From Chloromonas sp. AAM2 (Eukaryota > Chlorophyta > Chlorophyceae > Chlamydomonadales > Chlamydomonadaceae), in assembly GCA_004335635.1 (NCBI GenBank), contig QAXH01006645.1, forward strand, positions 1 to 64,000: DNA of 64,000 bases, in the 5' to 3' direction. A program made the translations under genes and the position numbers. Under the pieces are notes generated by a model. It was not told the origin of the DNA. It searched no databases and worked only from the letters and a program-made list of their open reading frames with translations. Of the stretch, positions 24,801-36,300 are shown piece after piece (the stretch's first letter is position 1; every line of letters starts with the position of its first letter).

Positions 24801-25235
24801 TCACACTTGTTACCAATGAGCTGTTTGATGGTAGCGTTGTTCAGGATGGTGTCCTGATGCTTGCTGATCTCAACACGGCATCCAGACTGGGTCAAGATCT
24901 GTAACCAACGGTCTCCTGGGAGCTCCTTGGTTACAATCACACGCTTGCTCCCGCTCTCGTTGTGCACCTTTAGAGCGCAGAACATTCAGAGCATGCAAGC
25001 TTGTTTTGGTGGGCTTCCATGCTCTGGTCGTCGTGCTTGCCCATCAGGCGCCACTGGCATGGCATCCTAGGAATTGTACGCCATGATCAACGATTCTGGG
25101 TTTGGGGTTTCGTACCTCGACAGGCACGCCATTAATGCTTGTCTGAGAGGCAAACGCCGCCCGCAGGGTTGACAGGCCTTGCACTTTCTTACATAGGGCA
25201 GATGCTACGCCGATGAAGCCTCGGCTGAGAGCCAT
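21809..25235 (-). CDS. HPR1: NADH-type hydroxypyruvate reductase, HPR1
   Basis: Predicted 419-residue D-2-hydroxyacid dehydrogenase reducing hydroxypyruvate to glycerate in photorespiration. Exons on the minus strand: 25116-25235, 24776-24967, 24361-24447, 24113-24158, 23820-23962, 23491-23607, 23149-23253, 22754-22917, 22298-22415, 21809-21976. Lengths and phases close exactly. The Rossmann motif is VGIIGAGRIGAAYARMMVEG. The catalytic Arg lies in NAARGQVVDE, Glu in LDVFEDEPAM and His in VPHIASASMW. The sequence follows plant HPR1 closely. The N-terminus (MALSRGFIGVASALCKKVQG) is basic and amphipathic, like a mitochondrial presequence. The C-terminus ends GLKTASE, with no SKL-type peroxisomal signal. 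Plant HPR1 ends SKL, whereas chlorophytes run much of photorespiration in mitochondria, so I infer a mitochondrial location. The intron after 24361 starts with GC. Confidence 0.96.
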
Positions 25236-25483
25236 GGCACGTTCGCGCTGACCTGGCGTTGTATACCTTCCGTCGTGAACCAAAACTACTGCTGTAATGT
25301 GTGCGGCGCACTGGTGCTTTGAAGTATGTAATCGCAAATGAAGGACATCAAATCCACATTTCACCCTTCAACGAACAATGTGTGACGATAACAACTAACT
25401 TCGCACCCGCTTGCATGCGCGTGGCAGTCAGCGAGTTCAACGTTCAGTCTGTTCAACGTTAACAAGCATCCTAGATAGCTCCT
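25236..25483. promoter_or_regulatory. 248-bp bidirectional promoter between HPR1 and SLC25
   Basis: The ATGs of HPR1 (25235, -) and the carrier (25484, +) face away from each other across 248 bp, which must include both 5' UTRs. GTTCAACGTT occurs twice near 25434-25461 (AGTTCAACGTTCAGT and TGTTCAACGTTAAC), a possible repeated regulatory element. Shared regulation is inferred. Confidence 0.6.
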
Positions 25484-28400
25484 ATGGCTCCATCAACACC
25501 AGGAACTGGCACTCCTGCCCCTGGGTCTGCAGCGAACGCAGGGTGGCTTAAACTTGCAAAGGATATCATCGCAGGAACTTGCGGTATGGCACTCAAGCAT
25601 CGACATCGAATGCATCAGTCACTACCATCATATTGCACAAACACACACCTGCTTCCTGTGCGTTTGTTATGCTCGCGCGCAGGCGGGATATCAGTGACAT
25701 TGGTTGGGCATCCCTTCGACACCCTTAAAGTCAGGCTACAGACACAGCCTGTTGAGAAGCCGATTTACTGTGCGTGGTCAAACCCTCCGCCAGGAGCACT
25801 TTTTGTGCCTGCCACCAGCACTCTCGCTTTTGCCTTCAAGTGACATGCGCTTCCTGATGCGTGCACAATGCAGCCGGCGTGGTCGATTGTGCTAGGAAGA
25901 CCATTCAATGGGAGGGCCTTGGAGGTTTGTACAAGGTATGTATGGCAATTTGAAGCTAGCTTGCATGACCATCAGTGCATCTGCAGCCACACCGAATGAC
26001 GATCAAATGATTTGAACACCACACTGTGACACTGAAGCTTCCCTGTATTGCCACCCCATTGCCCATGCAGGGCGTGACCTCTCCTTTGGCCGGGCAAATG
26101 TTGTTCAGGGCGTCCCTCTTTGGGGCGTTTGGTGAGAGCAAGCGCTGGCTGGCCAAAAACGCTGACGGGTCACCTCGTGCTTTGAAGCCCCTTGACTTCT
26201 ACAAGGTATGCAATTGAGCTCAAGTACACAATGACGCGTATACACGCTTATTGGCCGACTCGAAAACAGCCCCCATGTGAACAAACGGATTTTAAGACGT
26301 CGTTTTATATATTGGCATGCGCAAGGACAACTTACTTTGGGTCGTTACTGTCAAGGTTTCAGTTGATTTGGTTTTGTAATGAGTAATTGATCGCTGTTCA
26401 ACCTATCCCTGGAATCATTTGTTTCAGCTCCCCATACACACGGACGCATACAGACGCATATACATTCATGACCAGGCTGTTGCGGGCCAGGCTGGGGTCA
26501 TTGCAGGCCGTTTAGGCGGAGGCGCATAACATCACAGAGGGACACAGTCACAGGTGCCTCGTTCATGTGCTGACTATTTGAACCTGCTTGCAGGCTGGTG
26601 CAATGACAGGCTTTGTGGCGGCCTTCACAGAAGGGCCTATCGACTTCTACAAGAGCCAAATACAAGTACAGATCATCAGATCCAAGATGTCACCGGAGTA
26701 TAAACGTGAGTAGTTACCAAACAGCATACCGTATACAATCGTATAACAGTTGGTAGGGTGACGCGGCATGATGACCACCTGTCATTGCACGTCCCCATAT
26801 CAAACGATGCGCGTGCCTGCAGTACCACTACTCTGATGTGGTGACTTGTGTTTCTTTGCTTGGCCAGTGATCTGAACCACAGGCAACTCTGTCCTGTGCA
26901 TTGTGCAGCTCCTTACACATCGGTATTTGCGTGCGTCAAGGCGACACTCAAAGAAAGCGGATTCAAAGGTCCCTTCCAGGTGGGTCCGGTCAGCAAACAG
27001 GCATAATATGGAGTTTCTGAAGCTGGCTCACAAAGGCATCATATGGATAGACCTCTAGCCACATGGTCAGCAGTGGCAGCGACCGTGCTGCAGAGCCTCA
27101 CCTGCTCCGCGATCTGAGAAGGGAGTGCTCAGCAGCATGTGATGGGCCTGAATAACGACTTGTTGGTAAGACAGTTTGTGCTACGGTTGGTTGGTACTTG
27201 AATGGCCTAATGCTGTTCAAGCTAAGGGATTGGTTGCTAGATTGGTTGACCAGGCAAGACTTGGGCTCTACGCCAGGCCAGATTTGGAATTAGAGGGATA
27301 CCATTCCCAGGCCTGTAATTGGCAGGAGAGATGAAAGCATTGCTGCGACATGGCAATACCTATCGGAAGTTCAAAAAAGGGTATGCACGTGACTTGCAAC
27401 AACGTGCATGATATCATCCGACGCTGCATGGCTGCGGCTGCCACGCCCGTGTCTGCAGGGTCTGGGCGCCACCCTGCTGCGCAACACGCCCGCCAACGCC
27501 GTGTACTTGGGCAACTTCGAGATGCTCAAGGCCGCCTACTGCCGCAGGAACAACTGCACGCAGGCCGAGATCCCGGGATGGGTGGTGCTCAGCTCAGCAG
27601 GTGGGAGGGAGGGCAGGGCCAGGCATGCTGCTGTCACACTCAACTGAGTGCGGCTGTGCTTGAATCTGGATAACTGGGTTCGTGGCAGGGCAGGGTCCCA
27701 GCCAGTCACAGCTAAGGCTGGGGCAGGGCGGGCACAACAGGGCGGCAGCTCATGGCCGATTGGTGAAGCAAAAATGGGACCAGGCATGGGTCAGGAGAGG
27801 ACAGTAGTCCCAGCGCCAGAACTGCTGCCAAGATCCAGTAGTTGATAAATGTTAGACCGGGGTTTGCTCTGTGCACGGCAAGTAGAGTTGTACCTGGCAG
27901 GGTCCTGAGTGATGGCACTGAAGTTCCGTCTGTGCTCAGTTGCGAACAAGGGCTGGGCTTGAGGATTGGGTGCAAAACATTAGGCTGTTGATGAGCACCC
28001 TTTGATCAACCTCTCGCTTGCCAAGTTTTCGCTTTCTACTGAACAGACGGCAAAAGCCTAGCAACCCGCCCAGCACCTGCATCTCTGCAGGTCTGGGCTG
28101 GGGTTGAACAGACAAACAACAAGAGCCCTTTCACTCACTCATCATCATTACATGGCTTTTCACGCTTTAACCCATGGTACTGCAGCTGGACACAATAAGA
28201 GTGTATCTGTCCAAGAATTTCGCGCCTGACGATCATTAAGCCAAGAAAGCTCACTGGTAGCAGGGTGCTCACCAATTGGTGAATTGTTAGCATCGTTCCT
28301 TACCTTTTTCTTGCACAGGTCTGGGCGGCATCACCTACTGGGTGGTCATCTTCCCCGTAGACTGCATCAAGAGCGCCATGCAGACAGACACCATCATCAA

Positions 28401-28918
28401 GAGCGAACGCAAGTACAAGGATATCATGAGCACTGTCAAGGTGCGGGGACAGGGGCTGAGGGACACACGGGCGATGATCAGAGCGCATGTCTGAGGCCGC
28501 ACAAGAGTACGTTGCATTCACACCGTACAAGCTAGATGAGCCCAGAGTATGTCTTGGCAGACAACAGGCTAGGTTGTACGAGCTGGGCAACGAGGACGGA
28601 TCTTGGACTTATAGTTCTCGGCCTAGGATGAGCGTAAACCATGCTCATGGCAACCATCATTACTGTATGACTCCAGCCAAGTGACACCGGTCTGATGCAC
28701 GAACAGCACAGGAACTGCGCAGTTCTTGCTAGGTCCAGGAGAGCTGAGAGCTGAGGCTTTGTTGCCGTTGTGCTATGTACGTGCAGTTGCTGTGGGGGGA
28801 GGGCGGCATCAAGCGCTTCTACAAGGGCTTCACACCGTGCCTCATCAGGGCAGGCCCGGCCAACGGAGTCATGTTGCTGACCGTGGAGAAGGTCCAAGCC
28901 CTTCTGAACCGCCAGTGA
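25484..28918 (+). CDS. mitochondrial carrier family (SLC25) protein
   Basis: Predicted 320-residue inner-membrane transporter with three carrier repeats and six membrane spans. Exons: 25484-25583, 25683-25769, 25874-25935, 26071-26205, 26594-26705, 26909-26979, 27459-27600, 28319-28440, 28787-28918. All phases close. Carrier signatures: GHPFDTLKVRLQ in repeat 1, a degenerate EGPIDFYKSQIQ in repeat 2 and FPVDCIKSAMQ in repeat 3, each followed by the usual G(L/F)YKG-type half (GGLYKG, FKGPFQG, KRFYKG). The overall form is nearest the carnitine/acylcarnitine and basic amino-acid carrier branch, which includes plant BOU. Repeat 2 has Phe-Tyr in place of the usual hydrophobic-Arg before Lys. The substrate cannot be assigned from sequence. 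It is divergent from HPR1. Confidence 0.93.
28141..28195 (-). repeat. SINE-like repeat family 2, copy C
   Basis: Read on the minus strand it gives TGTCCAGCTGCAGTACCATG, then GGGTTAAAGCGTGAAAAGCC and ATGTAATGATGATG. It lies in a carrier intron in the opposite orientation to the gene. Confidence 0.65.
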
Positions 28919-29739
28919 CCTTTGACCGTCATAGACAGGTGTAATCCAGGAAATGTATGGCTTGGCAGGGAGGCAAGCATGCCGTGTGTGAGTCGACCTG
29001 AAGATCGTGCAGAGTAGGTACGACGAGACGCTCTGAGTTCCATTTTGTTGAAGGAACAAGGGCCTCGTTTTTTGTTTGACAGCAGCGTGGGAGCAAACAG
29101 GCCGGGTGGTGCTTGTGCCCCAGAGCATCTGGTCATGTTTGTGATCGTGCAAAATCATGAGCCCGTGCTTGGCTGGCTTCGCGATTTTTGTGACCTTTGC
29201 GATTCGCTTAGGACATCCCCGGGACTCCAACGAATGCCCTTGCTTCCAATCCAACGTATAATGGCGAGCTTCCTTGTTCTCAATGCCCTCCTGCATTGTG
29301 GAGACATCAGCGGTGAATGGGTGGGATTTGCTCTGCAATTTGCAAAGTGCGTCCCTTTCTGTAAAGTAATGTAACGCAAGGAAAGTTTTTCAATCTACGT
29401 GCGTTTTGGGATTAACGCAGATGTATCATGTCGCGCGTGCTTGTATGACTATGTTGTTGCGAAGCCAACAAAAAACAAATCGCTAGGCTACACGAAGACA
29501 AACAGTATTCAGTCGTGAGAAAACCGCCACGAGTGACCAAGAGTTCAAGTCAAAAGTAGCACGTTGTAAGATGCATCTTGCACAGCAGCCTCCGCCCTCA
29601 GCCGCAAAGCACAACGCCCACGTCAGTGACTTTCCACGTGTGTGACACTGGATCCAGTCGGCAGGGGCTCAGGAGGGCGCCAGTCAGCTGGTCTTACTGA
29701 AAAGCAAAGCAGTACTCACCCCAAAGCTTGCTTGCCGGC
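28919..29739. other. intergenic, nothing recognised
   Basis: This stretch holds the 3' UTR of the carrier and the promoter of the small 118-residue gene. Long open frames at 28532-29374 run antisense to carrier exons or lack splice signals and domains, so I do not call them. Confidence 0.6.
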
Positions 29740-31007
29740 ATGATGCTCAAGAGCGCCCACCAGGGGCTGTCGCGTCCGGCCGGATTGCCATCGCACCGGG
29801 TGGTGCCCGCAAGGTCAGTCCAAGCAAAGCGCAGGCAGCGCCATTGAGCCCCAGTGCTCCGTCCATTGCTGCAGTTATCATTGACAGTGTGAGACAGATT
29901 CACTGCACCACATGTGGTATGCAGGCTCACATGCCGCCACATCGACCATCGCATCTACGCCAGCCCAAAGACAGAGGCTTCTGAGGCTCATGAAGCCCCT
30001 GCAGCTTCCCGAAGTGAGACAAGCAGCACTCCAAGCACACCAGCACAAGTCCCCACCCCAGCGCCAGACACAATACAGGTAGCTGCATGTCATTCATTCC
30101 CATGGCACACCTTTACATGATCTTGAGGGCTTTGCTGCAGACACGGCTGAGTACCAATGACAGTGTGGCCCGTTCAGCACAGGACATGCAGTTTGGCAAG
30201 CACTGGCGCTCAGCCATTCCTCTTGCTTGTGGATTGGACTGACAGACCAAGGGCGAATAGCTTCCTTCCAAATGCCTGTTCCTTACTCATGGTTGCTCGA
30301 AAGGGGCTGCTGGTCAATCCATCACCCTTTGCTGTTGTTATCTTTGTGCAGGCCAAAGCAGCCGCCTTCATTGCGACCCTGAGCAAGCACAGGCGTGCAA
30401 TCACACTAGGAGTGGCTGTGTTGGACGTGGTAAGTGGGCCACGTGGCAAAGCACGTGCTTCAAGAACGCTGGGCTAGTCGCAGGGCTAGGGCGTTCTGCA
30501 TCAACTGACAGGAAGTCGAAGTTGTGCTGTGAATGCCTGGCTTATCTTACGTTGGGACCTGTGCCCACCTTCCTCGTAGCTCCTGTAGTCGTGCTTGCTG
30601 ATTTATCTTTGGCCTATGGCCATCATATCTTACTTCCTGAGTCCTGGCAGGCCGCCTATGTCACTCATGACTGGTTGTCGCCTGTCTCCCTTTCAACTGT
30701 CGCAACACAACTGTTCCATCTGGTGATCCCTGATGATCAGAACAACCCATTCATGCCAGTTCTGGGACACTGAGTGCGTGCTGTACTAAAACCAGTGGTA
30801 GGGCGGCGCCAATGATTTGGTACACACTCACCCAACTTGCACATGTGAGCCAAATCTGGGACGGCACTGGAACTGGAACCAGTATGTGTGTGTGTATGTG
30901 TGTGTGCTGTGGTTTCCATAGTCAGGAGCTGTGTCATTGCTGTATTGCTGTTGCAGGCATTCATCTGGTTGGCTATCAAGGGCGTGAAAATGTTCTGGGA
31001 TCACTAG
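29740..31007 (+). CDS. unknown 118-residue protein, organelle-targeted, one membrane span
   Basis: Four exons with exact phases: 29740-29813, 29925-30078, 30352-30429, 30957-31007 (TAG). I do not recognise the family. The N-terminus (MMLKSAHQGLSRPAGLPSHR) is basic and Ser/Pro-rich without acidic residues, like a plastid or mitochondrial transit peptide. A Ser/Thr/Pro/Ala-rich linker follows (about residues 45-75). Then comes a basic Lys/Arg patch (SKHRR) and one hydrophobic helix of about 21 residues (AITLGVAVLDVAFIWLAIKG). It ends KMFWDH. Every intron is GT-AG and each acceptor has a good CAG. A small thylakoid, envelope or mitochondrial complex subunit is possible, but that is a guess from topology. 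Confidence 0.72.
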
Positions 31008-33343
31008 ATGCCAGCACCACACCACTTCCAGTCGAGTTGTGAATTACTTCAGCACATAGGCCCACCTGCTGGGCAAAACAGGCACAATGCACTCGGATGC
31101 ATGTTGTATCAAAGGGCTACATGAACCCCATGAGAACACCATGCCAGACCCTCATGTCGGAGTTGAGCGCGCGGAGGCCAGTGTGGACTTTGAAGTGAAG
31201 CATCTGCGCCTGTCCTGCATGCAGAAGAAATCGCATGGCATGCTGATAGGTGGTACATTCTTGTCTCAGTAACCGAAAAGTCACTGAACAGTGGTCACAA
31301 CAAAGATGGCTGTGGCACCAGCCACAAAGACGAGTTGAGCAGGCATGCAACAGGATGCTTACCAAGGTTTGAGCACTAATGCACGTTTCGTACAAAAGGT
31401 CGCCAGACATTTAGTTTCGTTTGTTATCTGTTATCTGGGGTTTGAGCTGAATACAGTGATAGTCCTTATTTCCGACCGGCCCAAGATCCGATCAGTGTTC
31501 AGAGTTGCGTTTGTAAGGGGACTCACACCCCATGACGGCTCTCTTAACCGCCAGCATTGTCCTCTATTGCTGCGTCTATTGCCGCACCCTGGGCAATGGC
31601 CTCCAGCTCCTCTAGCTCCTCAGCTGCGCCACGCCTGCGCCGTGCCAGCTAAGTCTACATACTGCAGGTATAAGTACTAGAGACCTCGTGAAAGCACAGA
31701 AGTCGCCACCGCACGAGCAAGCTGACTGGGGATAAAGACTTGCATCATGGAGAAGTCCTTTTTGCCAAAGAGCCGCAATGATCGATCGACACGTGGATAG
31801 CGTAATGGAATTCGGTCCGATAAGGGGACAGTCACTGTACTTGATATATATTGTTTGTTGTTGGTTTGCTGGTCAAACTTGTGTGTCAGGCTGATTCACA
31901 TTTAATCGAGTGTGTTAGGCTTGTTTGTTGTTATTGGCTGGTCACTCTCATGTGCCACTTGGTCATGCTTGCAATGCTGTCTTAGGATAGATATATTTGA
32001 TCGATACTTGATGCTTACCGGTGCCTCAGTGCCCCTCACACGTTAGAAGATAATTACAAGTTAGAAGATAATCAACAGTTTGACATCGTGTGCATCAGCA
32101 GTGCATTCAATGTTTGCAACATTTTGCGGATGTGTGGTTGTTCCAACACATGCACTATTTCAGTCTTAGAACAGATTTCAGACAGTCCTCTGCAGCCCAC
32201 TACCCCAGATCCGCTTTCGAAAGTATATATTCACAAGCATGAGAGGCGGGGTCCATGTCAGTTGCTTTAAGTGTCCACAACTCCGTCCGCTCTTGCATCC
32301 ATGTCAACCTTGCCGCCATGTTAACAACTGCATTTGTTGTGAACACTGAACAACACTGCGTGCAGGGTCTTCAACAACTACTGGCTGCTGCCCGTTCGGC
32401 CACATGTCCCAGGCCGGCTGCGTCATGCCCAGACACCTATCAACCATGGCAATCAGACTGTTAGGCCTTGAGTATGTGTGGGTCTCTAGGTCTCCGCCTT
32501 GATCCCAGCGTGTGCACGCCTGGCCATCATCAGCCAGGCCTTGATTCCAGCAGCAGACCACCAACCAACACACCTCAGACATTGTCTTGCTGTGTGTCCG
32601 GCGGTCTGGGTCTGCAGGATGGGCCCTTTGGCGCTGTTCCTGTCTGGCCATGTTCAACAACGGCTAGAGAACACTCCGCGCTTAGAGCACTTAGAGCATT
32701 GTATTCTACCTGTTCAAGGCGGTCTGGGTCTTTTTGGCGGTACTCGTGGTGCCCGTGCTACCTGCCTGCAGACATGCTGTACATGGTTCTCAGTCTCTGT
32801 GTTTTCCCTGACTTGACTCCAGGGGTAGTACCGATGGTACCCTCACCCATCCTGACCGAGTCATAGGGGGCATGGGCATTGCCATCTGATTATGTGGCGT
32901 CGTGATGGCAGTGTATACCCTAGGCACAGTATTGCTGCATGTCCGGGTGCCTGGGTATGCACGATGAGTTGTATGGCGCTGTTTCCTTGCCGTCTGAGTG
33001 CTGTTTCATGATGTTGAGACCAAACCTCCATGCGGACAAACAGTCCTTGCCTAATGGCATTATTTGGTCTGTAGGGGTCGTTAAACCATTCAAGCCGTCG
33101 CTACTGCATGACCTCTCCATGACACTGGTATGGTAAGCAGGAAGGTTCCTGTGATCAAGCGGAGTCTTGGAACTCTTGCTAATGCTCTATAGCTGCCTGA
33201 GATCAGCCCCGCGAGTGCACTGCATGGAGAGCTTGTAGACAGGCAATGAAAGACAATTTTGTTAGTCTTGATAATATATACTTAATAGCACTTGTAAGGC
33301 GCGCGGTATCTTATAGTATATGTACTTCAACAGCTGCTTCATA
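31008..33343. other. 2.3-kb intergenic region
   Basis: The 118-residue gene (+) and LPP (-) converge here. I looked for exons around 32300-32900, where codon-like stretches such as GGTCTGGGTCTGCAGG occur, but found no consistent chain or domain. A short duplicated GTTAGAAGATAAT occurs at 32042-32068. No RNA gene was seen. Confidence 0.5.
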
Positions 33344-36300
33344 TCATTGTATTGCTAGCTTCAGCCTTTCCACATCCTTCTTTGCGCCCAGCAGGTTCTT
33401 GGCTGCAAAGGCCAGCACAGCCAAGGCAGTTCCTGTGTATATGCACACGGCCGGCCAGCCCTGCGCGTTAGGCAGCACGTGCTCCATGCCGACGTGCCGC
33501 CATGCCAGCGACACACCAACCCCTAGGGAGTAGCCAACCACAACCTGCGGTAGCCAACGGAACAGCATAAACAGATGCACTGAACAATTCACATGTCAGT
33601 GTGGATTTGCAGGGTTAACAAGGACCAGCAATCGCTTGTTGTCGAAACACAATTGGCCTTGCTTGTTTCGTGCATGTCCTGTTGTTCAAAGCAGTGCCAG
33701 GGACGTGAAGGGTCGAGGATGCCATGTCAGGCCTGCAGGCTGGCGTGTTGAACAGCATGCCAGAGGTTTGGCGTAACTAGTGTTTATGTATGGATTACTA
33801 CAAAAGCAGTCAGGTGAGGCGAAACTGCTTCCCAGTGCCAGGGGTTGACAATACCCACATAGATAGGCTGGTGTGTCGTGCATGCGGCCAACACCCAGTG
33901 AATGGGGTCAAAATCCATTTCCGAAATGCCGGGTGAACCGGGCCAATACCGACTCAGCTCAAAGGCACAGAGGTGACATGAAATGAACCATTCCTAAGCC
34001 GCCTGGTAGAGCTGAGACAGGACTGACTGGCTCAGTGTATTCGTGTCCCTTTGTTGTTTGTTGGCCCTACCTGGGGTGCGGTGTGGTACCCACTGGCAAC
34101 GCGCAGCCAGGCCTGCAGGGAAGCAGCACAGCAGCAGTAGATGAAGCTGTGTGCTGCTGGGTCCTGGCATGCTCTGTGTTTTGGAAGGGTCAGAAACTCG
34201 CCACTACTACACGAGCACGTCCTACCATGCTCAGCAATGCTGCCCTCGTCTGGGTGAACTCCTGGATGCTGTCTGGGCTCAAATCAAAACTGGCGTCGCG
34301 ATTTGGGATGTGAGGAGGTGGTAGGTGCTGTAACATGAGTTGCTGCTCCAATCAGATTCAGATCTACAGACGAGCTCCTCCATTGCGTCTCATAAAGGAA
34401 GGAATACCACATTGAGAAGGTCTTGAGCCATATGTCAGTGAGTCACATGATGTATGATGTGGAAACAAAATGATTATGATTGCATCAACCTCAAAGCATG
34501 ATCTTTGTCGAACATGTGATGACTTGAGCCATGATATGTGAACCGTCGTGGGACGTTGCCGCTCAGGTATCCAGGCAGCAGCAGTACAGGATGTCCGGCC
34601 TCGCAGGCAGCACTGTCATGATTGTTTACTAGCATTTGGGTTTGTGTTCCAGGAATGCTTGAGCGCCTGAGCATTGCAGCAGACTCATAACTGTCACAGC
34701 TGCCGTGAGGGAGGCACAGGCACGCTGAACACATCGTCACGTATTCATCATGACATGCCGTTTGGCTGTCCCACAGAAACATGAGGGTCGCCAAATGGCC
34801 CACTGGCATGTGGTTCAAGACCTTTGCAAGTTGGTAGTATTCTCCTTTATTGAGACGCAATGGGGGAGCTCGTCTCAATGCCTGATTGGCTCGACAGCTC
34901 AGTTCTGTGGCAGTCTGCTTATGGTTTAGCAAGCTGCAGCCAAGTAGAGCACGCCCTACGAGCGTTGGCACCTTGCAACAGTGGCATCCTTATTGCTCCT
35001 AGATGCAATATTGTACAGCACTGTTGGCAGTACATCTGTGACTACATCGTGACTGGCAGTGATGCTGCTTTCTGAGTTGAAGAAAACTGGCTTCACTCGA
35101 CCAGCACAGCAAGTCTGGCAGCCGACAATGTATTCACCTGATGAATTCCCATGTTTGGGCAACAGCTAGCACATGCTGCAAGTGGTGGAGTCCGATGCAC
35201 GTGAACGCAAACAACAACCAGCTGGCGACAGGATCGCATGGCTCACCAAGAAAACTGCCAGTGCAAGTATCCCCCCTGCCAGCAGGTTGGAGTTGGGCCC
35301 CAGCACTCCAGTCGTTGCAAGGCTGATGGCTGTGTACACGGACAGGTAGCCCAGACCTGCGTGGATAAATGCACCAAAATAACCGCAGTCAGACCCACCA
35401 AGAAATATGCCATTTCAGCAGACAAGACGGTAAGTTAAGGACTACAAATCGTATCAATTGTACAGTCAGTTGGGCGAGGCGTAGGTTGTTCATGGTCAAA
35501 CATGCAATACCGCCAACATGAACCTTGCAAGAAGACAGGAAAGGAGACCGTGACAAATAGCCAGAGATCGTGTCAGGAATTGTAACCCAGACTCAATCCA
35601 ATCAGCCAATTTTGCCAGGTTGTATGCTATACACCCTATGTATACACCCTAGCCAGGTTGTATGCTATACACCCTACACAATCAGTGCCGATTCTCATAG
35701 CACTTACTCTGTGCATGTGAAGAGGGCATGCCGTGGTCTTGCTTGGCCGCTGCAGTGGGCCTCTGCTCCTTGATCAGGACCTTGAGCGCCTGAAAGTGAG
35801 AAATACTAATACTAATACTATATAAAAAAATAAATACTAAATAAATATCAAGTGTGCCTTGACTAGCAGAGGTCAGAAGTGAAGGGCATACCCCCAACCT
35901 TGAAACGAAGCGCGACCAAGCCAAATGACCTTATTTTGGTGCAGAACGCTTCCTTCCAGTGCCCTCGACCGGCCTATATCAATCCTATTGTGTACCTCGC
36001 TATGTAGGGTTATCCAGCTTCTGCAGGCAATTCACCCTCCTGCGAGGGAGGCTGGGTTGGCACCAGCCAAAGTTCAAAGTTCAAAGTTCAAAGTTTGTTT
36101 TGATGTCATGCCACTGGGTTCAGCCACGTATGGCAAATTGCCACACACATGCACGAATGGCCCCAAACATCAAGCTATTAGCCATGCTCGTTTCACCGTG
36201 GTTGACGTACTTTGCCCTTGCTGATCCCTGCCCTCCTATTCTGTGCGTGTGCGTTCTGCCTCATAAAAAGGGTTTCCTTTGTACCTTGTCTGCGCAGCTG

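Noticed and set aside
28532..29338. 268-codon minus-strand open frame
   Set aside because: It lies antisense to the last carrier exon and its flank, and shows no domain or codon pattern of a protein.
32300..32900. Codon-like stretches resembling exons between the 118-residue gene and LPP
   Set aside because: No consistent frame, splice chain or domain on either strand. Left as intergenic.
34474..34971. 165-codon minus-strand frame inside the LPP locus
   Set aside because: It lies in the intron between two phase-matched LPP exons (35247 and 34112) and has no PAP2 similarity.
35243..35425. Continuous minus-strand frame SAEMAYFLVGLTAVILVHLS as an LPP membrane helix
   Set aside because: Splicing from 35708 (A) to 35356 (GT) gives the conserved HAQS-LGYLSVYTAIS junction in phase, which places this hydrophobic stretch in the intron.
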